DNA of 19,274 bases from Bacillota bacterium (GCA_023431385.1 JAEYWA010000121.1:1-19274); one strand, 5' to 3'. Positions 7,833 through 17,046 are shown, counted from the stretch's first letter. Notes: generated by a model from the letters alone, not told the origin. Numbers and translations: made by a program.

Positions 7833-10322
7833 TTATATTTTGATTTCCTCCACAATCCTCATCTTAAGGCTTTTTAAAATTGGTACAAATGAACCGATTA
7901 ATGTAATAACAATCCCCATAATTCCTGCAGTGATAAATACCGAAATTTTAATTTCTGGTTCTATAGAAATTCTTGGGCCCGCAACAAGGAATATAGTATT
8001 TACTTCTATATATGACACCGCTATGCCGGCTGCAGCACCAATAACGCCCGAAGTAAAACCCTCGATCAAAGTCATCTTAATGCTTTGACGGTTGCTTAAT
8101 CCCACTGATTTGTACATTGCAGTAGATCGGCGTTTTTGAATATAATTAATCAACAGGTTATTAATAACCCCCACTGCAGCAAGTATAAGTATAAAATAAG
8201 TCAGCTTTCCCATTGGGCTAAGGAACGCATCAATAACACCAAACACATCTGCATAAAATTCCTTTACCGTTCGGCTCCAATTTGGTTTGCTTCCAAAAAG
8301 ATTCCTAATTTGAATAATTGCGGCCTCAGGATCAGCTGCTTGAAAAGCTAATAAACCATAATTTTTGACCCCAAAATCCTTAATTGCATATTCTGATGAA
8401 ATAATGGCTGAGGAACTGTCTGCTCGTGATTTAAAACTCCCCAGAATATGATATTTATAAACATTGTCACCGAAAGAGACATTAATTGTACTTCCAATTT
8501 TAAGCCCTTGTTTGCGAATAAAATCACTATTTAAAATAATCTGTCTTGACTCATTGAAAGAATTTTCAACCTGTTTACGGATGGCATTACTTTCGTAATC
8601 AATTCCCAGCATATCATTAAATAATCGGATATCCTCAACAGCCTCTACACGGCTTAAAGGCAGTCCATCCAAAAAAACATTCCCCTCCAACACATAGATA
8701 GGAGATAATTTTTTCATGCCTTTTATATTTCCTACCTTTTGAACAAAAGCCTTGTCCATACTTGCATCAGCAATTCCGTCCAAGCTTGAACCTTTGAATA
8801 CATCTCCGATGTAAGTCTTTGTAAAGCTGCAGACAACACTGATAGTTATTACTGCAGATATACTTATGAGTAAAAGAGTGATATTCTGACTTACATTTTT
8901 ATTTCTTTTCATATTACGAGCTGCCAATAAGCCTTCATTACCAATAAATCTCCCATATATCCGTTCAAGTACCGAAGCTATACCTGTTATCATAAAGGGC
9001 GCTACAACAATAGCCGCTGCTATTACACCTAATAACGCTGCTCCTCCAAAAAGGGTCTGAAGCTTCCCGGAGGTAATACGGGGAAGAATAATAGATATAA
9101 TTAGAATGGTAACACTAAATAACAATTTCATCCTATTTGACAGCTTTTTTTGCTCTACCATCCCAAGTACTATTTCTTTTACGGGAAGTTTGCTGACACT
9201 CCTGACAGGAAGATAAGCGCTCAAAACTGATACAATAATTGCTGCAGTACAGGATATAACAATATTTACTGGGGAAATCACCATGGGTATTTCAATGCCT
9301 TGAGTTAAGGAACTCCCCAAGCCCTGAAGCATAACCTTCAAAACTATAAAACTGAAAGGAATTCCAAACAGTCCTCCTAAAGCTCCATATACCATACTTT
9401 CTAAAATTAGTATTCTGGTCATTGCTTTTTCTGTGGCACCTATACTCCGAAAGGTTCCTATAACCGGTAGTCTTTCAGTAGTGATTACCTTATAACTGCT
9501 GTATATTATAAAAACACTCATAATTAATGCAAAAAAGCTTATAAGAAAGCATGGAATAGATTTTTCTCTGGCATCTGCCTCAACCTGTTTTTCATCTAAA
9601 ACCTTTAAAACTCGGTACTTATTTTTCAATGCTTCACCTGACAGCTTTTCCTTGATAATGTCTGGTTCTACCTTATCTGCAGGCTCTATTAATATCTCAC
9701 TGTAGCCTTGTTGAAGGTTCATAATTTCTCTCATGGTATCTAAGGGCACTAATGCATTAAACCCTCTGGTCTGTCGCAAAAATACAGTATCGTAAGCAGC
9801 TATGGCTGCTACCTGAAATTCAACTGCTTCCTCTCCTATCTGCAGTCTGATTCTATCTTCTTCATGAATACCATATTTAGCAGTAAATTTGTGGGGCAGG
9901 GCTATTTTATACCCTGAAAAGTCTCGTATTTCGCCGCCGTCTAACAATCTTGGCTTATTAATCCGGCTCAGCTCAGCCAAATCAGCAGCAATAATGTCAA
10001 AGTTCTCAAAATAGCCCTCTTCACTGTATAGAGCCGAGGCTCGAATAATTCCCACCTTAGATTTAATTAATTCCAGCGTGGGTACCGACTCATTTGAAAT
10101 CCAGCCCGGATCACCATTTGCAGAAGGCAGGGCCTTGATTGACAAAGCTGCCTTACCTACAAAGCCCTTTGACATTTTTTTCTGTGCAGTAGCATATGAA
10201 TCCCCGATGGAAAGAGAAACAAAAAGCAGTGCTGTCGAAAGTATTATAGACAGCAGCATTACTGCAGTACGGGTTTTTCTTTCTTTCAAATTATTTAGTA
10301 TGTACTTAAGAATAATTTTCAA
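7833..10322 (-). CDS. ABC transporter permease, duplicated FtsX domains
   Basis: This 829-residue membrane subunit has the duplicated FtsX/MacB layout. It starts with a cytoplasmic basic stretch (NNLKERKTRTA) and a helix at about 18-40, then a ~215-residue external domain and helices near 256-278, 306-330 and 352-372. Two more helices lie near 400-450, then helix ~480-502, a second external domain of ~220 residues, and three C-terminal helices from ~724. Typical FtsX phrases are GTFRSIGATEKAM and MYKSVGLSNRQSIK. The start is TTG at 10322, ten bases after GGGAGG. A minimal ATG-AAA-TAG ORF lies between them and stops exactly where the TTG begins. The protein pairs with the downstream ATPase; by context the adjacent two-component system should control it. 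Antimicrobial-peptide resistance or sensing is an inference from layout only. Confidence 0.93.
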   Translation of the reverse strand: MKIILKYILNNLKERKTRTAVMLLSIILSTALLFVSLSIGDSYATAQKKMSKGFVGKAALSIKALPSANGDPGWISNESVPTLELIKSKVGIIRASALYSEEGYFENFDIIAADLAELSRINKPRLLDGGEIRDFSGYKIALPHKFTAKYGIHEEDRIRLQIGEEAVEFQVAAIAAYDTVFLRQTRGFNALVPLDTMREIMNLQQGYSEILIEPADKVEPDIIKEKLSGEALKNKYRVLKVLDEKQVEADAREKSIPCFLISFFALIMSVFIIYSSYKVITTERLPVIGTFRSIGATEKAMTRILILESMVYGALGGLFGIPFSFIVLKVMLQGLGSSLTQGIEIPMVISPVNIVISCTAAIIVSVLSAYLPVRSVSKLPVKEIVLGMVEQKKLSNRMKLLFSVTILIISIILPRITSGKLQTLFGGAALLGVIAAAIVVAPFMITGIASVLERIYGRFIGNEGLLAARNMKRNKNVSQNITLLLISISAVITISVVCSFTKTYIGDVFKGSSLDGIADASMDKAFVQKVGNIKGMKKLSPIYVLEGNVFLDGLPLSRVEAVEDIRLFNDMLGIDYESNAIRKQVENSFNESRQIILNSDFIRKQGLKIGSTINVSFGDNVYKYHILGSFKSRADSSSAIISSEYAIKDFGVKNYGLLAFQAADPEAAIIQIRNLFGSKPNWSRTVKEFYADVFGVIDAFLSPMGKLTYFILILAAVGVINNLLINYIQKRRSTAMYKSVGLSNRQSIKMTLIEGFTSGVIGAAAGIAVSYIEVNTIFLVAGPRISIEPEIKISVFITAGIMGIVITLIGSFVPILKSLKMRIVEEIKI

Positions 10323-10338
10323 CTATTTCATACCTCCC
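10323..10338 (-). promoter_or_regulatory. Ribosome binding site and start-stop element before the permease TTG start
   Basis: GGGAGG (10333-10338, minus strand) is one base before an ATG-AAA-TAG triplet series (10323-10331), whose stop codon directly abuts the permease TTG (10320-10322). The ATG is too close to the GGGAGG for normal initiation, while the TTG is ten bases away. The site supports TTG as start, with possible weak competition or re-initiation. Confidence 0.5.
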
Positions 10339-10368
10339 TATAGTTTTGTCATTAATAAACCCTTTCGC

Positions 10369-10397
10369 ATTTTAACCATCCAGTTTTTGCATTACAA
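10369..10397 (-). promoter_or_regulatory. Promoter of the ABC permease-ATPase unit
   Basis: TTGTAA (10392-10397, minus strand), a 17-base spacer and TAAAAT (10369-10374) form a plausible promoter. Its -35 overlaps the T-tail of the preceding two-component terminator. The leader to the TTG start would be about 40 bases. The -10 hexamer is identical to that of the response-regulator promoter. Confidence 0.55.
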
Positions 10398-10440
10398 AAA
10401 AGGTTGGAAGCTAATATCATAACGATACTCTTCCAACCTT
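10395..10440 (-). terminator. Terminator of the two-component operon
   Basis: On the minus strand AAGGTTGGAAG (10430-10440) pairs perfectly over 11 bp with CTTCCAACCTT (10400-10410), and a run of T follows. The loop is 19 bases and may pair further inside (GAT/ATC). It lies about 32 bases past the kinase stop codon and immediately before the ABC promoter. Confidence 0.9.
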
Positions 10441-10471
10441 AGATTATCTTTCAGTAAACCTTAATTTAACC

Positions 10472-11881
10472 TTAATTTTGAATAGGGAAACTCACCAAGA
10501 AGCTTGTTCCACTACCTGGCTCGCTTTTGACAAGTATTTCACCTCCATGAAATTCAATTATTTGTTTTGCGATTGCCATGCCCAAGCCGGTTCCCTCAGG
10601 CTTTTCTTCTGTATTTGTTCCTCTATAATATCTTGAGAATAAGTTTCTCAATTCCTCCTCACTCATACCTTTCCCGTTGTCCTCAATGTGTATTTCCAGT
10701 CTGTCACCGATACAAACCAATATATTTATTACCGTCTCAGGGCTATTATGTACCAAGGAGTTATAAATCAGATTATTTAACGCTCTTTTCAAAAGAGAAG
10801 TATCAAAGTGAAAGCCTATGGCCTTGTTGTCACTTGTATAATTAATACTTCTAGCTTGGTAATCAGGATTATTTAAAATATCTATTACTATTTCTTTAAT
10901 AAATCTTACTATATCGAATTCTATTTTATTCAAAGGGAACATGCAATTTTTGAGCAGATAGGACAATTTCAAATCATTAACAAGTTCTTCTGCATACAAT
11001 GAATTCTTAAGTATTGTACTTCCATACCTGATTATGTCCTCGTCAGAAATTGGATATTCAGGATCTGCTAAAAGTTCTGCATACCCTTTTATGGGGGATA
11101 AAGGAGTCTTTAAATCGTGAGTTATATTTGCAATCCATTCTTCCCTATGCTTCTCATTTCTTTTGCGTTCCTGGTCGCTTACTTTTATTTCTTCATCAAG
11201 TTTGCTTAAACTTTCATACACATCATGGTACAAGCCCTTAGCCTTAACCGGTCTATATGCTCTCGATGCTATTTCACCAACCGAGGTTATCATGCGTGAT
11301 AGCTGCTTGGAGATCCAAAACCCATAAAAAACTCCTGTTATCATGACAACCAGAAACATAATTCCAATCAGTCGTGCGAAAAAGCTTTTTCCCTGTGTAA
11401 ACCTGTCAGCATTTAAGTATGTAGTGAGTTTTGAAATTTTAATGGGAAAGCCGATTATATAGGTCCAGTCTTTGCCCTTGTTCTGTATTCGCCCGAAAAA
11501 AACTGAAGAACCACCATTACTGCTTTTTTGATATAGTTCCAACAGCTGTGCAGGAGTATAGTGCTCCAATAACTCCTTGGGTTTTCTGCTGCTTAGTACC
11601 TCATTACCTTCATGATCAATTATTTGTAGCCACAGATTGTTTCTCTGCAGAGCTTCCAAGCCTGTTTCCGTAATAACTGGCCTTTCTTGGTCGAATACGA
11701 TTTCCTTTGAAAAGCTCTGTGTAAAATTAACCGGCCAGTTACTCAGGTCTGCGTGCCCATCTGGTCTCTGTATTGTAAATACCCTAATTATAAACCCTAT
11801 CCCTATAAATATCATAATACAAAGTATGATTAAGAAGACAAAGTATATATGAAAGATCGATTTGTAACTCGACTTTTTCAT
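10472..11881 (-). CDS. Sensor histidine kinase
   Basis: This 469-residue membrane sensor kinase phosphorylates the response regulator encoded just upstream. Helix 1 is at about 11-33, the extracellular sensor region at 34-167 and helix 2 at 168-190, followed by a HAMP-like linker and a coiled segment rich in charged residues (230-250). The dimerisation domain holds the phospho-accepting H255 in ITHDLKTPLSPIKG. The ATPase domain has the N box NNLIYNSLVHNS (about 369-380), DNGKGM (about 401) and GTGLGMAIAK (about 430). The sizeable external sensor domain separates it from the BceS type, which has almost none, so a small ligand may be sensed directly. The start is ATG 11881 with GAGGGGAG just upstream. 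The gap to the regulator is 72 bases with no terminator, so they form one operon. Confidence 0.95.
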   Translation of the reverse strand: MKKSSYKSIFHIYFVFLIILCIMIFIGIGFIIRVFTIQRPDGHADLSNWPVNFTQSFSKEIVFDQERPVITETGLEALQRNNLWLQIIDHEGNEVLSSRKPKELLEHYTPAQLLELYQKSSNGGSSVFFGRIQNKGKDWTYIIGFPIKISKLTTYLNADRFTQGKSFFARLIGIMFLVVMITGVFYGFWISKQLSRMITSVGEIASRAYRPVKAKGLYHDVYESLSKLDEEIKVSDQERKRNEKHREEWIANITHDLKTPLSPIKGYAELLADPEYPISDEDIIRYGSTILKNSLYAEELVNDLKLSYLLKNCMFPLNKIEFDIVRFIKEIVIDILNNPDYQARSINYTSDNKAIGFHFDTSLLKRALNNLIYNSLVHNSPETVINILVCIGDRLEIHIEDNGKGMSEEELRNLFSRYYRGTNTEEKPEGTGLGMAIAKQIIEFHGGEILVKSEPGSGTSFLVSFPIQN

Positions 11882-11953
11882 ACTATCTCCCCTCTACGCA
11901 CATGGCGTGTACACAAATAGTAATGAAAAGACACGTAATGACTTTTCTTCGTC

Positions 11954-12715
11954 TTAGTTCTTTACAAGCTTGTAACCCAGTCCTTTTACTGTGACTATAA
12001 TCTTAGGTTCTGAAGGGTTGTCCTCCAATTTTTCTCTCAGATGTCTTATATGTACCATAATAGTATTATCACATATGCCGCTGTATTCTCCCCAAACCTT
12101 TTCATAGAGCCGTTCCTTACTAATAATTTTATTCACGTTTTCCGAAAGGAATACAAGCATATGAAATTCTCTTGAAGTAATCTCTACTTTGATTCCGTTC
12201 TTATATACTAATACACTGTCATAATCTATAATAATACTACCTGTTTGAAAAGTTTTATTAATTGTGCTATCTTTTACTGAAGCTTGGCTATATCGCTGCC
12301 TTCGAAGCTGGGCCTTTATACGAAAAGCAACCTCTTTCGGGCTGAAGGGTTTGGTAATATAATCATCTCCACCGCTGCTTAACCCGAGGATTTTATCAAT
12401 ACTATCGTTTTTAGATGAAAGAAAGAGAATGGGACAAAAGGAAACTTCTCGAATACGTCTACATACTTCAATTCCATCAATATCCGGGAGCATAATATCC
12501 AGAACTATTGCATCCGGCTTATGACTTTTACTCAGCTCAATGGCATCAAGCCCATTATTGGCCTTTATAATATATTTAAAGCCCTCTTTTCTCAACACGT
12601 CCTCAATTAATTCCGTAACATCCCTTTCGTCATCCACAAGTAATACTGTTGTACTTGATACATCTACCCAGCTGCTGTTGTTTAAAGTAGAAACGTTTCT
12701 GTTTTCCTCCAGCAA
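11954..12715 (-). CDS. OmpR-family response regulator
   Basis: This is a DNA-binding response regulator of about 253 residues. The receiver domain shows the acidic pair VDDE, the phosphorylation site Asp in IVLDIMLPD (D73 from the chosen start) and the conserved Lys in YITKPF (K122). The C-terminal winged helix is of the OmpR/PhoB type (ITSREFHMLVFL, TIMVHIRHLREKLE, VKGLGYKLV). The start is uncertain. TTG 12715 was chosen because GAGGTG lies six bases upstream and the promoter would leave a ~29-base leader. The open frame continues to another TTG at 12736, which has no ribosome binding site and would be only ~8 bases from the transcription start. Either way the receiver domain is preceded by ~25 extra residues. 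It is first gene of the operon with the kinase; the ABC genes downstream are the likely target. Confidence 0.93.
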   Translation of the reverse strand: MLEENRNVSTLNNSSWVDVSSTTVLLVDDERDVTELIEDVLRKEGFKYIIKANNGLDAIELSKSHKPDAIVLDIMLPDIDGIEVCRRIREVSFCPILFLSSKNDSIDKILGLSSGGDDYITKPFSPKEVAFRIKAQLRRQRYSQASVKDSTINKTFQTGSIIIDYDSVLVYKNGIKVEITSREFHMLVFLSENVNKIISKERLYEKVWGEYSGICDNTIMVHIRHLREKLEDNPSEPKIIVTVKGLGYKLVKN

Positions 12716-12750
12716 ATCTCTCACCTCACAAATCAAGTTTTTTCACAGGC

Positions 12751-12779
12751 ATTTTATCATTGTGGTTTATAAACGTCAA
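12751..12779 (-). promoter_or_regulatory. Promoter of the two-component operon
   Basis: TTGACG (12774-12779, minus strand), exactly 17 bases, then TAAAAT (12751-12756): five of six matches in both hexamers. The -35 is only six bases from the end of the DUF885 remnant, so upstream control sequence may have been changed by that gene's decay. Confidence 0.7.
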
Positions 12780-12785
12780 CCCAGT

Positions 12786-13490
12786 TTATTCCTGTAAAAA
12801 GTCATAAAAAATTGCTGTATCAACTACCAGTCTGGCAGCTCTCCACAATTCAAATTGCAGTCTTCCCAGATACTCATAGGAGTCTTTTTGGGTGTTCTGT
12901 TCCCAAAATAGGAGTTCGGAATACATTGCCCAATCTTCTGCAAATGCTGTAAAGGGTACTGCAGTCCTGAATATCGGAACATCTTTGAGCTGTCTCTGTA
13001 TTCCTCTTTGAATATGATGCCCCGGGATGGTTTCATGTGCAGCCATGGATTTTATATTGTATTTCATTATGCTATTAATGTCTCCGACATTTATATAAAG
13101 CACGCTGGGTCTTTTCCATCTGATGACCCTGGGACAAGATAAGCCTGTGCGGCTGTAGCCTGTTTGAATGCGGGAACTGCCCTAACTTCTACCTTTATGT
13201 TCGGACGAAGATCAAAACATGCTTCAGTTGCCTTATCACAGTTTTTTTGGCCTCCTCATAATCCCTTAACACCTTCTGTCTACCTTCAGTAGAATCTTCG
13301 TATCTGAATCTGCTGTTATCAAGCTTGTAAACTTTTTCCTTGAAGGATGTGAGCAAAATATTTGAGTTTCAGTCCCTCCAACAGACCCTTAAATTTTGTG
13401 CCAAACTTTGAAAGCCTTTCTATATAGTCTTTGGCATCTTTCTCATTATTTAAAGGATGATTTGATATTATAAGGTTTGGTAATTCATTT
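12786..13490 (-). pseudogene. Decayed DUF885 family gene (internal and C-terminal fragments)
   Basis: Four pieces of one DUF885 protein (COG4805, a putative metallopeptidase-like family) can be read in order but in shifting frames. The first is at about 13370-13490 (NELPNLIISNHPL to KGLLEGLKL). The second is at about 13230-13366 (LLTSFKEKVYKLDNSRFR to EEAKKTVIRQL). The third is at about 13110-13230 (FDLRPNIKVEVRAVPAFKQA to YLVPGSSDGKDP). The fourth is 12786-13105 (VLYINVGDINSIM to ARLVVDTAIF). The fourth holds the family's HETIPGHH motif. At least three frameshifts, a probable deletion between the first two pieces, and loss of the N-terminal part and extreme C-terminus make function very unlikely. 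The 5' edge runs directly into the 3' end of helD. Assignment rests on remembered family motifs. Confidence 0.8.
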
Positions 13491-13493
13491 GTC

Positions 13494-15757
13494 CTAAACC
13501 TCATTAATATAACAATCAGTCTCTATGTCCATAATATACTCTGACAGATTATCTCTGTAGTACAGATATAACTCATGTAAAGCTCTCGTACATACCGTAT
13601 ATAGCAGTCTTCTATCCTCCGGTGTAGAGTATTCCTCCTTCTCAGCAGAGCTTACCAAAACGGCATCGAACTCCAGGCCTTTAGCAAGGTAGGATGGAAT
13701 TATTACAACACCTTCATGGTATTCCTCATTTTTGTTAGATACGAGACTTACATCCACATATGGCCTAATGGCTTTATGCAAAGCATCACACTGGGCTGCT
13801 GTTTTGCATATAACGGCAATTAGTTTGTAATTCATGTTTTTCAACGCTTTGATATCCTCTGAGAGCCTATAATATACATTTTCTTTATCAACTCTTTTAA
13901 TTCTGGGTTTATTACCATGCCGGTCTAACTGCTCGGTGTTGCCAGGGGAAATCAGAAGCTGTCCGCAAAAATCTGCAATCTCCTTGCTGGAACGATAGCT
14001 TTTGGATAAAGTGATGCTTTGGACACCTTTATCCTCAAATGCCTCTGAGATATTTACAAAGCTACCAATATTCATATAGCCGTTAACGGACTGGTTTAAG
14101 TCACCTAATATGGTTATGTTGGCATGAGCAAATACCCTCTTGAAAATCTCATAATGTATGGCAGTATAGTCCTGGGCTTCATCAATAATTACATGCTTTA
14201 TGGCTTTTGTATCATTTACAGTATCAAGAGTTGATTTAAGAAACAAAATTGGAGCTAAGTCCTCATAATTGATTATTTCTCTGTTTAATTGAGAGATTGT
14301 ATATATAAAATAATTGTTAAGTTCTTCCAGCTCCTTCCTGTTATCGGTGCCAAATAATGAATCAAATTTGTTAAATAGATTTAAATAGAGGGTATATACG
14401 TCGAAGTGAGTCATTTGTAAAATTTCATTTTTTTGTAACTCATATTCCAGGTTTACAGCCCTGTCGACTCCCTTTGTGTCTTTAACCGTTGCCGAATCAT
14501 CTTCCTCTGTATTATTTCCCGGCAATCTCCTGACTCGTTCTTCTTCTGCCTGCTCTAATAGATAGAAGAGCCTCTGCCGCAGTTTTTCAAGTCGCTTGGC
14601 ATAAGGAAGGTAGCTATAGTCCTTAGCGAAAAGCTGAAATATTTCGTCAGAAGATATTACCGGATTTCCGTTGTACATTAAATCTTTAAACTCCAGATTA
14701 AATCCGTTTTCAAGATGTTGTACATATTGTTTTATCAGCTTAAGAAACTTCAGTGACGCCTTAAATCTAATAGCACCCAACCTTATTTTATTTGCATTAC
14801 CCGATAGGATGTATTCCATTTGTTCATTCATGGATTCTATCCGGTATTTTGCATCAATTGTTTTTATGAAATAATCGACAAATGTGCTTTGTTGTATATT
14901 TTTTCCTCGCCTAATTCCGGCAAAACGTTTGAAATATAATCTTCAAAAACATGGTTTGGAGAGAAAACCAGGATATTTTCAGATTTTATGGTGTCCCGAT
15001 ATTTGTATAAAAGATATGCTGCTCTATGAAGCGCAATTGATGTTTTCCCGCTTCCGGCAGGTCCTTCTACAATAAGAATTCTGTCCTGAATATTTCTAAT
15101 AACCGTATTCTGTTCCCTCTGTATGCTGGTCACTATGGTTTTCATTCTATTATCAGTGCTTTTACCAAGGATTTCTCTTAGCATTTCATCATTTATACTC
15201 AAACTGCTGTCAAACATATATATAATTTTTGAACAATCAATTTTATACTGTCTTTTAAGTAGCATTTGTCCGCTGATAGAGCCTACAGGGCAGTCATAAT
15301 TACTTAAACCGATTTCATAATCGTAAAACATTCCGGATATTGGCGCCCGCCAGTCATAAACAAGAATTTCCCTGTTGTTGGCAGTGATAAGGTTGTGCAT
15401 ACCAATATAGATTTGTTCAGCAGTTCCTTCTCCGTCTTCGATAAAATCTATTCTTCCGAAATAAGGGCTTTTCAACATTCTCTCAAGACGGCTTACCTTG
15501 TCGAATGAAAACTTATAGTTCCGAGCCTGGCTTAATATACCTGTCTGGTACTGCCATACCTGAGTTGCGCCCTCCAGATCAAACAAATCTGTGGGTGTAA
15601 GTTTCACATCCTCCCACATTTGCTTTTGAAGGTCGACAGCTTCTTTTTTGAAATTCTCCACAGCACTGTTCCCTTTTTCAAGCTGCTTCTGAATTTCTTC
15701 AACTATTTTGTTCAGATGGGCATTTTCATAATCCCATATTTCCCTGTCAGTAATCAT
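13494..15757 (-). pseudogene. helD: HelD-type RNA polymerase recycling ATPase, broken by one frameshift
   Basis: HelD is a superfamily-1 helicase-like ATPase that frees stalled RNA polymerase from DNA. The N-terminal part (14864-15757, about 297 codons) has the coiled N-terminal arm and Walker A VEGPAGSGKTSIALHRAAYLLY. The C-terminal part (from about 14890 to 13494) has IIDEAQDYTAIHYEIF, ILGDLNQSV, LSKSYRSSKEIADF and AKGLEFDAVLVSS, and ends in a family-like TRALHELYLYYRDNL. The two parts join in one frame if one base is restored in the six-T run at 14899-14904 (A run on the minus strand). That gives EEKNIQQSTFVDYF, as in HelD relatives, and about 755 residues, a normal length. Start is ATG 15757 after GGGGAGG; the ATG at 15772 has no such site. 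A sequencing or assembly error is possible. Confidence 0.85.
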
Positions 15758-15980
15758 AAGTGTCCTCCCCATTTTAAAATAACTGAATAAGGCTAACTCC
15801 GAATAGACAAATACAACTCGAGAGTGAAGAAATGCACCTGGATAGATAATATTTCTCCAGATTAAAAAACATATTGATCCTAACCGTTATAATACTCATT
15901 AAAAACCATAAATATAAGACTGTTTTTATACTTTTTAAAATGATATAATTATATTAGAAGAACACTTTAATCTTATTACC

Positions 15981-16031
15981 AAAAATACTCCCCCGAATTA
16001 TATAACCCAAATGGATTATAAACCGGAGGAG
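15981..16031 (-). terminator. Terminator of the methyltransferase gene
   Basis: On the minus strand CTCCTCCG (16024-16031) pairs with CGGGGGAG (15988-15995), one G-T pair, and the long loop can extend the stem through TTATA/TATAA. TATTTTTGG follows. It lies about 30 bases past the methyltransferase stop. The rest of the gap to helD (15758-15980) is AT-rich without a convincing helD promoter. Confidence 0.65.
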
Positions 16032-16056
16032 CATATCAGCTTTTACACATATAGTA

Positions 16057-16827
16057 TTACGGTTTTCTTGCCAGATGCAGGTTTATTGTATCATATACAT
16101 TTATTTTTCCTCCAAAACTGTTGATAGTAACTTTCATTTCCTTTGAAAATAATACCCTCTGCTCTTCTTCCATTGCCAGATAGTCCGAGTAAGTGCTGAT
16201 AAGTGATACGTAATTCTCTGCACTATAGGTTCTTGTCCGATAATACAATTTGTAATTTACATCCACATATCCATACTTTTTAATGGTATTTGAAATTTCA
16301 ATACATTTACCTTCATTGATTTCCACCGGCTCACCGACCAGAGGCATGTATTTCGAGTATACCTTCTGCATAGCAGCATGAAGCGGCTCATTTTCTTTGT
16401 CTCTGCCGGGGTTGTTCCTGAACCAGGCAAATGTGCCTCCGCCTTTTAAGTGTCTGTAAACTTTGGGATAGCCAATCTCATCCGGTATCCAATGAAATGC
16501 TGTTGCCGAATAAACCAAATCCAGTGAATTATCGGGGCATTCATAAGCTTCAAATGACATATTTTTTACTTCTATGTTTTTATAAGCTTCGAATTTTTTT
16601 TTCGAATATTCCGCCAAATTGCCGCCCAATTCAACTGCTGTAATATGACAACCCGTTTTAAGGATGGGCAAAGTGGCTTGACCTGTTCCAATCCCTATCT
16701 CAAGTGCACTGCTGTCCTGATTAATCCTGGAAAAATCCATTATATCAGCAAATAACTGTGGTACGTAAGTTGGCCGCCACTTCTCGTACTCTTCTGTAAC
16801 CTCATTAAACGTAAATCTCAAATCCAT
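16057..16827 (-). CDS. Class I SAM-dependent methyltransferase
   Basis: This 256-residue cytoplasmic protein has the methyltransferase type 11 fold that transfers a methyl group from S-adenosylmethionine. Motif I is ALEIGIGTGQATLPIL (about residues 41-56). The acidic residue ending the second strand is in ITAVELGGNLAEYSKK, and motif post-II is NSLDLVYSATAFHWIPDE (about residue 97). The opening RFTFNEVTEEYEKWRPTYVPQLFADI is typical of a group of small-molecule methyltransferases, often annotated only as ubiquinone/trans-aconitate-like. The substrate cannot be assigned. The start is ATG 16827 with GGGAGG five bases upstream. It appears monocistronic: a terminator follows it and the divergent promoter at 16992 serves the opposite strand. 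Its coding sequence is AT-rich, unlike the pair to its right. Confidence 0.92.
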   Translation of the reverse strand: MDLRFTFNEVTEEYEKWRPTYVPQLFADIMDFSRINQDSSALEIGIGTGQATLPILKTGCHITAVELGGNLAEYSKKKFEAYKNIEVKNMSFEAYECPDNSLDLVYSATAFHWIPDEIGYPKVYRHLKGGGTFAWFRNNPGRDKENEPLHAAMQKVYSKYMPLVGEPVEINEGKCIEISNTIKKYGYVDVNYKLYYRTRTYSAENYVSLISTYSDYLAMEEEQRVLFSKEMKVTINSFGGKINVYDTINLHLARKP

Positions 16828-16991
16828 TTTGATCCTCCCTCAAACCAATAATTTTCACTTTATTTACCAGCTGATAATAGCATATTACTATAAATTTCCT
16901 GGAACTAAAAGCTTCATGCTGTTTGATCTGATACTTTTTTTGATTATGATTTATATAGATTCCAAGTATCCTTCCGAAATCAATTACTTTC

Positions 16992-17020
16992 TTGACCAGT
17001 TAGCATTTTAAAGCTATAAT
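16992..17020 (+). promoter_or_regulatory. Strong promoter for the plus-strand membrane-protein pair
   Basis: TTGACC (16992-16997), 17 bases, TATAAT (17015-17020): five of six and six of six matches. Transcription should start near 17027, giving a leader of about 190 bases before the first large gene at 17216. This leader contains the small ORF and hairpin listed next. Confidence 0.75.
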
Positions 17021-17046
17021 ATAATTAGAAGGTGAGGAGAGGCACC

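Noticed and set aside
11962..11975. Perfect 14-base palindrome TTACAAGCTTGTAA
   Set aside because: It lies inside the last codons of the response regulator, where the encoded residues explain it, and no promoter is nearby.
16829..17011. Plus-strand 60-codon frame in the methyltransferase-leader gap
   Set aside because: No ribosome binding site, no motif, and it overlaps the -35 region of the strong promoter at 16992.
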